From Verrucomicrobiia bacterium (GTDB taxonomy: Bacteria > Verrucomicrobiota > Verrucomicrobiia > Limisphaerales > UBA8199): a stretch of DNA of 33,868 nt. The position numbers and the translations under genes were made by a program. Below, piece after piece: positions 16,448-22,577 of this stretch (the stretch's first letter is position 1; every line of letters begins with the position of its first letter). Below the pieces are notes generated by a model, which made no database searches, was not told the DNA's origin, and was given only the letters and a program-made list of their open reading frames with translations. The stretch covers positions 1 through 33,868 of the forward strand of contig DASYZB010000029.1 of the NCBI GenBank assembly GCA_035946615.1. Direction: 5' to 3'.

Positions 16448-17749
16448 ATGCAAACCCGTTTCGACCTCACTCAAGCCGACATCCCCAAAACTTGGTACAA
16501 CCTCCTCGCAGACCTTCCCCAGCCCCTGCCTCCACCATTGCACCCCGGCACCAAACAACCCCTCACTCCTGACGCCCTTCTGACGATTTTCCCTGAGAAC
16601 CTCGTGCAGCAGGAGATGAGCCCGAAGCGGTGGATCGAGATTCCCGAGCCAGTGCGGGAAATCTACGGCCTCTGGCGTCCAACCCCGCTGTTGCGCGCGG
16701 TCCGCTTCGAAAAAGCGCTGCAGACACCGGCTCACATTTATTACAAGTACGAAGGAGCCAGTCCGGCCGGAAGTCACAAGGTCAACACCTCGGTCGCGCA
16801 GGCTTATTTCAACAAAATAGCCGGCACTCGGCGTTTGGCAACGGAGACCGGGGCGGGGCAATGGGGCGCCTCCCTGGCATTGGCTTGCAAGCTTTTCGGA
16901 CTGGAATGCAACATTTACATGGTCAAGGTGAGCTACCAGCACAAGCCCTATCGGCGGATGCTGATGCATACCTGGGGCGCAACCGTGCATCCCAGCCCCA
17001 GCGACCAGACCGAGTATGGCCGCAAGTTGCTCACAGAAGAGCCGGATTGCCCGGGAAGCCTCGGCATTGCCATTAGCGAAGCCATCGAAGACACCCTAAA
17101 GCATCCCCAAACAAAATACTCACTCGGCAGCGTGCTCAATCACGTGTGCCTGCACCAAACCGTCATTGGCCAGGAAGCCATTCAACAGATGCAAATGGCC
17201 GGGGAGGAGCCCGACGTCATCTTTGCCTGCTGCGGAGGGGGCAGTAATTTCGCCGGGCTGGCGTTTCCTTTCCTGCGCCGGAACCTGGCCGAGAAGAAGA
17301 ACTACCGCTTTGTGGCGGTCGAGCCTTCAGCCTGTCCGTCGCTCACCAAAGGCGAACTGCGGTACGATTTTGGCGATACGGCAGAAACGACGCCGCTGTT
17401 GATGATGTACACACTCGGGCATAAGTTCATGCCCCCGTCGATACACGCAGGCGGGTTGCGCTACCACGGCATGTCCCCCATGATCAGCCACGCCCTCAAA
17501 CTGGGCCTCATCGAGGCTGAGGCTTATCACCAGACAAAAGTCTTTGAGGCCGCCACATTGTTTGCGCAGACCGAAGGCCTCATCCCAGCGCCCGAATCGG
17601 CTCACGCCATTGCTGCGGTCGCGAAAGCAGCCCTGGAATCACGACAGAGTGGCCGCAAACAGGTGCTCCTGTTTAACCTTTCTGGCCACGGCCTGCTGGA
17701 CCTGAGCGCCTACGAGAGTTATCGGACGGGGAACCTGGAAGATGTTTAG
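16448..17749 (+). CDS. trpB: Tryptophan synthase beta chain, TrpB2 type
   Basis: 433 residues. The pyridoxal-phosphate lysine is in AGSHKVN (Lys111); TETGAGQWG (132-140) carries Trp where classical TrpB1 has His, which together with the longer N-terminus ([19 protein letters not shown]) marks the TrpB2 subgroup. The phosphate-binding CCGGGSNF lies at 261-268, and LSGHGLLDL ends the fold. The enzyme joins indole and serine to make tryptophan. No trpA or other trp gene is adjacent. TrpB2 proteins often work without stable TrpA contact and may salvage free indole; that role is inferred here. Confidence 0.94.
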   Translation: MQTRFDLTQADIPKTWYNLLADLPQPLPPPLHPGTKQPLTPDALLTIFPENLVQQEMSPKRWIEIPEPVREIYGLWRPTPLLRAVRFEKALQTPAHIYYKYEGASPAGSHKVNTSVAQAYFNKIAGTRRLATETGAGQWGASLALACKLFGLECNIYMVKVSYQHKPYRRMLMHTWGATVHPSPSDQTEYGRKLLTEEPDCPGSLGIAISEAIEDTLKHPQTKYSLGSVLNHVCLHQTVIGQEAIQQMQMAGEEPDVIFACCGGGSNFAGLAFPFLRRNLAEKKNYRFVAVEPSACPSLTKGELRYDFGDTAETTPLLMMYTLGHKFMPPSIHAGGLRYHGMSPMISHALKLGLIEAEAYHQTKVFEAATLFAQTEGLIPAPESAHAIAAVAKAALESRQSGRKQVLLFNLSGHGLLDLSAYESYRTGNLEDV

Positions 17750-17818
17750 ATGTGAGCGGCCAATTTTTCCTGACGTTCAGCGTCTGAGGGATGCCAAATC
17801 GTCGGTTCACGCTCATTC

Positions 17819-18706
17819 TTAGCAGGTGATAACCACCTCATTGATTTCCCCGCGCTTCAAGCCGTTACTGTTGATTGCCCGGCGGGCGCGCACGGTGTGA
17901 ATAACGAAATCGCCATATAATTCCCTGATAAATGGCGTATCTGAGTTGGAAAGCATCAAGCGCACGCCGCGCCGCGCCCCGCCGGCAAAGAGCCCGGCTA
18001 ACTCGCGTTGCGCTTCCAACCCAAACTCTTCCCTTGTGTAGGAAGTAAAGCTTGCGGTGGGCGAAACGGGCGCGTAGGGCGGGTCAATGTAAATGAAATC
18101 GCCCGCGCCGGCTTCCTCCATTGTATTGCGGAAGTCTTGCACCGCCAGGTGTGCGCCCTGCAAAGCCAGACTTGCCGCCAGAATATTCCCCCGATCATAT
18201 AGTGCCGGATTTTTGTGCGACCCGATGGGTACGTTGAATTGGCCGCGCGCATTGACGCGCCACAACCCATTGAAGCAGGTCTTGTTCAGAAAAATCATGC
18301 GCGCAGCCCGTTCGACAACCGCTTCGAACGGCACCTCGTGCTGGCTGCGGATGTGGTAAAAATAGCGCTCACGTTCAACGCGGTAGTGCGCGAGGTGCTC
18401 GTCGAGACGGGCCATAAGGTCGTCCGGGAAATCGCGCACCACCTGGTATGCGTTAATCAAGTCGGCATTGCTATCCCGCAGGAAGGCCCGCATCCGGGGA
18501 AAGCGGTGTTTCAGATGAAAAAATACCGCGCCTCCGCCAGTGAACGGCTCGAAATAAATATCGAGTTGTTTGGGCAGCAACCCGTCCAATTGAGTCAGCA
18601 GTTGCCCCTTGCCCCCAGCCCATTTCAGAAAGGGCTGCGCCGCGATAATCGCCGGTGCAACGCCCATCCTTTCGAGGCTGGTTTTGCGCAGGTCTGGTTC
18701 AAGCAT
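17819..18706 (-). CDS. DNA adenine N6-methyltransferase, Dam/D12 class
   Basis: 295 residues. N-terminal PFLKWAGGKGQLL (26-38) is the SAM-binding motif of Dam/DpnM-type enzymes, FEPFTGGGAVFF (52-63) is the FxGxG motif, MIFLNKTCFNGLWRVN (138-152) is the conserved central block, DPPY at 208-211 is the catalytic motif IV, and RAINSNGLKRGEINEVVI closes the protein. This class usually methylates adenine in GATC or a related site. No restriction endonuclease gene is adjacent, so it appears to be solitary. ATG 18706 is used; ATG 18667 (MGVAPAII) is an alternative nearer the conserved part. The frameshifted methyltransferase-like gene lies 57 bases upstream on the same strand. Confidence 0.92.
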   Translation of the reverse strand: MLEPDLRKTSLERMGVAPAIIAAQPFLKWAGGKGQLLTQLDGLLPKQLDIYFEPFTGGGAVFFHLKHRFPRMRAFLRDSNADLINAYQVVRDFPDDLMARLDEHLAHYRVERERYFYHIRSQHEVPFEAVVERAARMIFLNKTCFNGLWRVNARGQFNVPIGSHKNPALYDRGNILAASLALQGAHLAVQDFRNTMEEAGAGDFIYIDPPYAPVSPTASFTSYTREEFGLEAQRELAGLFAGGARRGVRLMLSNSDTPFIRELYGDFVIHTVRARRAINSNGLKRGEINEVVITC

Positions 18707-18763
18707 CGGGCCGATTTACCCGCATTCCCCCACAGCGATCAATGTTTTCTTTTCGATCGCCCT

Positions 18764-19389
18764 TTAATCGCTTCGTTTCGGGCAAGCTGACTCATCGGAG
18801 GATTTGCTATTCCGGGCGTAGTAAACAAAGGCGGGTGGCGCATTGAGCAACACGGGAACCGTGCGCACCCGGCCAAATACTCGACGGAGGTGTTTACGAT
18901 CCCAAAGCAGATGCTGAACCTGAATGAACATCCCGTTTTCCGAAAGCACATGGGTGACGGCGTGGAGAAGTTCCAGAACTTTGCTTTTACGCAGGTTTCC
19001 GATCGGGAGCCCCGAAACAACGTAGCCTGGCTTTTTTGCGGAGGAAACCATGAGCTCCGGTAAAAGCTGCTGCGCGGACTGGGCGCGGACCTTAACCCGG
19101 CCATCACGCCCGCTTTGAGCAGGTTCCTGCGAGTGATCTCGGCCAGAACGGGGTTAATCTCGCGTGCCAGAATAGTGGCTTTCGGACATCGCGCCGCCAG
19201 GCGCATAGTGAGCCCGCCGGTGCCTGAGCCGAGTTCAACCACACGCCCGGTATAATTCGCCGGGATCGGCGCGATCATCCTCTGCACGAGGAATCGCTGG
19301 CAGGGAATGACCGAGCCGGTCTGTAAATGTTTGACAACACCTGCCCAGAAAAATTGCAGGTGCCCTGCCATGAACTCAGTTTTGGGCAT
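18764..19389 (-). pseudogene. Frameshifted phospholipid N-methyltransferase-like SAM methyltransferase
   Basis: From ATG 19389 the frame reads MPKTEFMAGHL...VKHLQTGSVIPCQRFLVQRMI and motif I RVVELGSGTGGLTMRLA, then REINPVLAEITRRNLLKAG. After about 19109 the homology leaves that frame and continues in another one: GRVKVRAQSAQQLLPEL, YVVSGLPIGNL (motif IV region), FIQVQHLLWD and LNAPPAFVYYARN, ending at 18764. The whole matches the PmtA/rRNA-dimethylase-like family of phospholipid methyltransferases. Loss of a single C at the CCC of 19109-19111 (plus strand) would explain the break. It may be a real inactivating frameshift or a sequencing/assembly error. The first frame alone runs on to 18739 but its C-terminal half is nonsense. 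Confidence 0.75.
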
Positions 19390-19498
19390 GATTAATCCAG
19401 TGGAACCCCAGAGACCTGACTCTGGACAAAAACGCGTTCGCCCCCAATGGGGTAAGTTACTTAGAAGGAATCCGGCCATACCCCCTCAGGCGCTGTTC

Positions 19499-19894
19499 TC
19501 ATTTGCGATATTGTTCGTCGCTGACCTTTTCCATCCAATCCACGGCCTTGCCATCGAGCTGTTCTTGGATAGCGATGTGCGTCATGGCAACGGTCGGCGT
19601 GGCACCGTGCCAGTGTTTTTCGCCGGGTGGGAACCAGACAACGTCACCTGGCCGAATTTCCTCGACCGGTTCTCCCCAGCGCTGGACCCATCCGCAGCCG
19701 GCTGTGATAAGGAGGGTCTGGCCCAGGGGGTGGGTGTGCCAGGCAGTTCGAGCGCCGGGCTCGAAAGAGACGATTGCAACCGTGACCCGCGCTGGATCGG
19801 TTGCCTTGAACGGGGAGTCAATGCGCACCGTGCCGGTGAACCAGTCGGCCGGACCTTTGCTGGAGGGTTGTGAACCAACTCTTTGGATGTTCAT
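19499..19894 (-). CDS. Cupin-domain protein (mandelonitrile lyase-like small cupin)
   Basis: 131 residues forming one cupin barrel. Motif 1 includes [19 protein letters not shown] (metal ligands His-x-His and probably the Gln) and motif 2 is [16 protein letters not shown], with the final His ligand in KHWHG. The [16 protein letters not shown] stretch is typical of the small cupins that include manganese-dependent hydroxynitrile lyases and related proteins; enzymatic function here is unknown. The start is well supported: AAGGA lies 8 bases before ATG 19894. It lies on the minus strand next to the Kelch remnant and is not part of an obvious operon. Confidence 0.85.
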   Translation of the reverse strand: MNIQRVGSQPSSKGPADWFTGTVRIDSPFKATDPARVTVAIVSFEPGARTAWHTHPLGQTLLITAGCGWVQRWGEPVEEIRPGDVVWFPPGEKHWHGATPTVAMTHIAIQEQLDGKAVDWMEKVSDEQYRK

Positions 19895-20008
19895 GCTTAA
19901 GTCCTTTCTTTGAGATTTGATAATTCAGCGCGCTTTTGCATCTTATTTCTCGCAATTCGCCTTGGCAGAATCCATAATACCCGGCAAGCCGTGGCACAAG
20001 AGTTCATC

Positions 20009-20388
20009 ACACGCCCGCGTTGGCACATGAACAACCAACACGCCACCATGAACGCTGGGCGCCGGTTCCACACGGCCACCCTGCTGCCTAACCTGGCCGT
20101 CCTGGCTGCTGGCGGGGCAGACGCCTCAGCCGAATTATATCTCTACGCCGTTCCATCCCCGTCGCTTGTCCTTATAGCGAGCCCCTCACACCTACCGAAC
20201 CCCGCGTTTCAATTCTTCTTCACAAACACCCCAGGTGCCACTTTCAGCGTCCTCGCCACGACAAATATCTCAACCTTTCCGACCAACTGGATGCCCCTCG
20301 GCCCCGCTTTAGAATTCCTCCCCGGCCAACCTTCATCGACTCACAAGCTACCAACCAGCAACGCTTTTACCGGGTGCGCTCACCGTGA
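20009..20388 (+). pseudogene. Remnant of an exported Kelch-repeat protein
   Basis: The first frame contains a Kelch-like stretch, MNAGRRFHTATLLPNLAVLAAGGADASAELY, close to the usual HTATLLPNGKVLVAGG...SAELYD form, followed by a short C-terminal-type domain with FTNTPGATFSVLATTNIS and NWMPLGPALEFLPGQ. At about 20327-20330 the frame breaks; the adjacent frame continues TFIDSQATNQQRFYRVRSP and stops with TGA at 20386-20388, which is the normal end of many exported Verrucomicrobia proteins. The N-terminal part and the middle Kelch repeats are missing. It is therefore a decayed, internally deleted and frameshifted gene. The first frame stays open to 20470 but without homology. Confidence 0.7.
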
Positions 20389-20481
20389 TGCAAAAAACGC
20401 CTACATGCCGAACCCTGCCATGAGTGGCTCGTCGGTGCGGGCAAGACATGCCTGCATTTCGAGGAGATGAGTCTCAGCGCG

Positions 20482-20811
20482 TTACAAGAGCCTTTCCACG
20501 ATAAAGCCATGCTTCTGAGCGATCCTCGATGCCGTGGGAAAGTCGATGAATTCGTCGGCGTGTTTGAAGATGCGTAACTCCACCACTTCGGCCACCACTT
20601 TGAAAGGCTTTACCCCAAGGAGTTCGGCCAGGTCCCGGATTTCGATGTAGTCCGGCACAAAAATCCGCTTCCCCGGTTCGCCAGGCTCCAACAAATCCCG
20701 CGATGTGAGTTTGGGCGGTCTGGGTGGCGGTTGTGGCGGACCGCCCGCAAAAGCCGGTTGGGTTTCCGGGGCTTTGTCGGGTTGCAGTATGAACTCATGG
20801 CCGCTATCCAT
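20482..20811 (-). CDS. Small protein with stand-alone IF2_N-like domain
   Basis: 109 residues. The N-terminal half is Pro-rich (FAGGPPQPPPRPPKL). The C-terminal part, from about residue 52 (VPDYIEIRDLAELLGVKPFKVVAEVVELRIF...TASRIAQKHGF), resembles the IF2_N fold found at the N-terminus of bacterial initiation factor IF-2: a DLAxxLGVxxxxVVxxLxxLxxF pattern. A protein made only of this domain is too short for IF-2, lacks a GTPase and must do something else, perhaps binding RNA or a ribosomal partner. It lies 23 bases downstream of the thiamine-binding protein gene on the same strand, so they are probably co-transcribed. Confidence 0.7.
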   Translation of the reverse strand: MDSGHEFILQPDKAPETQPAFAGGPPQPPPRPPKLTSRDLLEPGEPGKRIFVPDYIEIRDLAELLGVKPFKVVAEVVELRIFKHADEFIDFPTASRIAQKHGFIVERLL

Positions 20812-20834
20812 TAGCTACTCAACTTCAGGATCGT

Positions 20835-21140
20835 TCATAGAGAGGCCAGTTTATTCTCCACGCTGTTGGTCTTCTCATCCATGGTCTGAGTCCGGTCCGT
20901 TCGGGTCCCGACCTTCATCACGGTGAAAACTCTTGGAGCGCCCATTTTGTGAACGACTTCATGGCAGCGGCGAACAGCGGCAAATACCTTGTCCCATTCC
21001 CCTTCGATGTTCGTGCCGTTGGCGTGCAGCACCCTCTTCAATCCCGCTTCACTCAGCACCTTCTCGCAGGCTGCAACATACGAGGACAAGGAAACGCCCA
21101 CACCGATCGGGACGATGCACAGATCAACAATCACATTCAT
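20835..21140 (-). CDS. MTH1187/UPF0045 family thiamine-binding protein
   Basis: 101 residues, the usual length. VIVDLCIVPIGVGVSLSSYVAACEKVL, the LHANGTNIEGEWDKVFAAVRRCHEVVHKMGAPRVFTVMKVGTRTD stretch and the short tail match the thiamine_BP (PF01910) family, small ferredoxin-fold proteins that assemble as tetramers and bind thiamine or a related ligand. The role in the cell is not well defined. ATG 21140 begins the protein at MNVIVDL. It is the first gene of a probable pair with the IF2_N-domain protein. Confidence 0.88.
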   Translation of the reverse strand: MNVIVDLCIVPIGVGVSLSSYVAACEKVLSEAGLKRVLHANGTNIEGEWDKVFAAVRRCHEVVHKMGAPRVFTVMKVGTRTDRTQTMDEKTNSVENKLASL

Positions 21141-21209
21141 TCCACTATAGGTCTGCCATGTTTTAGCCGGTGTCCAGCCTGCGTTTCTCGCCCGCTATGC
21201 ATTCACCAG

Positions 21210-21272
21210 TCTGGTGATTACCGGGTGATCTACGACTTCGACCGGGTAAAACGCGTCCTTCACCTGATCAGA
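21210..21272 (+). pseudogene. Fragment of a RelE/ParE-type toxin gene
   Basis: One plus-strand frame reads SGDYRVIYDFDRVKRVLHLIR, the conserved C-terminal strand pair of RelE toxins (GDYRVIY followed by an acidic turn and a hydrophobic strand that normally continues into IGHRRxVY). Here it changes at once into the hairpin repeat that begins at 21266. No N-terminal toxin part or antitoxin is visible, so only about 21 codons remain. The match is short, and chance similarity is not fully excluded. Confidence 0.5.
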
Positions 21273-21294
21273 GACTCCTTACGTCGTCTCCTAC
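21266..21294 (+). repeat. Dispersed hairpin repeat, family 1, copy 2
   Basis: A 29-base unit beginning GATCAGAGAC and ending CGTCTCCTAC. GAGAC pairs with GTCTC around a 10-base loop. It aligns with 6842-6871, and the stem pair that differs (A:T here, C:G there) changes on both sides. It sits between the RelE-like fragment and the RNA methyltransferase gene. Confidence 0.6.
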
Positions 21295-21406
21295 ACTCAG
21301 GAATGGCGGCTCGTTGCTTCGGCTCTGCGGTTAGCCCCGCCAAGCCCCGCCCTCCGACCCGAGAAAGTGCTTTCCTTGCCTTCGCCGGCCTTGTTAGGCT
21401 GTTAGT

Positions 21407-22564
21407 ATGGGTCCCGCTGTGGGCGAGAAATTCAGTTTGGGCGTCAATGACGTTGCCTTTGGCGGCGAAGGCGTGGCGCGCCATGATGGGTTTGTCGTGT
21501 TCGTCCCCTTTTCTGCGCCCGGTGAGGTGGTTGAGGCTGAATTGGTCGAGGTTAAGAAGCGCTTTGGCCGCGCGCGCCTCCTGCGGGTCATCGAACCCTC
21601 ACCAGACCGTGTTCAGCCGGCCTGCCGCTATTTTGGCGAGTGCGGCGGATGCCAGTATCAGCACCTGAACTACTCGGCTCAATTGCGAATTAAACACAAA
21701 CAAATTTGCGATTTATTCGAGCGCATCGGGGGGATCGAGGCAGGGCGCGTCGCCGAGATTATCCCATGCCCCCAGCCTTACGGCTACCGCAATCGCATCA
21801 TGATCCGCAGCCAATGGGACAAGTTCAAGCAGGGTTTGAATATCGGCTTCATTCGCGCCGATAACCGGCTGGTCGTCGATATCGAAGAGTGCAAGATCGC
21901 CGAACCGGCCATCAACCGGCAGATTCAGGCCGTGCGCGCACAGCCCCCGCCCAAAGGCGGCCTTAAAGTGGTCCTGCGTGTGCCGCCTCAAAACTGGGAC
22001 GTGCCGCCGGATTCCTTCTTTCAAAACAATTTTTTCCTGTTGCCCAGGCTCGTGGAGGTGGTCCGGGATTGCTTGCGCCAGAGCGGCAGTCGTCAGCTTG
22101 CCGATGTTTATTGCGGTGTGGGTTTCTTCAGTATCGAGCTGGCAGACCTCGTCGAATCGTTCGTTGGAATCGAATATGACCGCATGGCCGTAAAAGCCGC
22201 CCGGCAGAATGCCGCCATCCGCAACCGAAGTAACGGCGAATACCTTGCCGGGCCTGCGGAGGAGCTGCTGGCCAAGGTCATGATGCGGTTTGACCCGCAA
22301 ACCACTACCGTGCTGCTGGACCCCCCGCGCAAGGGGTGCCCTCCCACCCTGCTGGAAGCCCTGGGCCAGGCGCCTCCGGCGCAAATCATCTATGTCTCCT
22401 GCCAGCCGGCTACTCTGGCCCGGGACTTGAACATTTTATGCGCCAGCGGTGTCTTTAGACTGGCGCAAGTGGTCCCTTTGGACATGTTCCCCCAGACCGC
22501 GCATGTCGAGTGCGTGGCGGACCTGCGGCGCGCAGGCATCCCGGCTGCGCCGGTCCAAAATTAG
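21407..22564 (+). CDS. 23S rRNA/tRNA uracil-C5 methyltransferase, RlmD/TrmA family
   Basis: 385 residues. The N-terminus (about 5-62) is a TRAM-like RNA-binding domain. PACRYFGECGGCQYQHL supplies Cys73, Cys79 and Cys82, and ECK supplies Cys162, giving the CX5CX2C...C set for a 4Fe-4S cluster. The methyltransferase core has FQNN (205-208), DVYCGVGFFSIEL (motif I, 233-245), LDPPRKG (304-310) and the catalytic Cys332 in YVSCQPATLARDL. This family adds a methyl to C5 of uridine in rRNA or tRNA; which one cannot be told from sequence. ATG 21407 starts directly before the TRAM domain. It is the first gene of a tight plus-strand series, 13 bases ahead of the next. Confidence 0.93.
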   Translation: MGPAVGEKFSLGVNDVAFGGEGVARHDGFVVFVPFSAPGEVVEAELVEVKKRFGRARLLRVIEPSPDRVQPACRYFGECGGCQYQHLNYSAQLRIKHKQICDLFERIGGIEAGRVAEIIPCPQPYGYRNRIMIRSQWDKFKQGLNIGFIRADNRLVVDIEECKIAEPAINRQIQAVRAQPPPKGGLKVVLRVPPQNWDVPPDSFFQNNFFLLPRLVEVVRDCLRQSGSRQLADVYCGVGFFSIELADLVESFVGIEYDRMAVKAARQNAAIRNRSNGEYLAGPAEELLAKVMMRFDPQTTTVLLDPPRKGCPPTLLEALGQAPPAQIIYVSCQPATLARDLNILCASGVFRLAQVVPLDMFPQTAHVECVADLRRAGIPAAPVQN

Positions 22565-22577
22565 ACTTGCTAACCTC

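Noticed and set aside
17770-17790. Small GACG/CGTC hairpin between the TrpB2 and Dam genes as a terminator
   Set aside because: The stem is only 4 bp with bulges and there is no T-tract on the proper side.
22449-22577. Upstream extension of the large membrane-TPR protein
   Set aside because: It overlaps the RNA methyltransferase gene in another frame and its residues look like a frame shadow; ATG 22578, 13 bases after that gene's stop, is more plausible.
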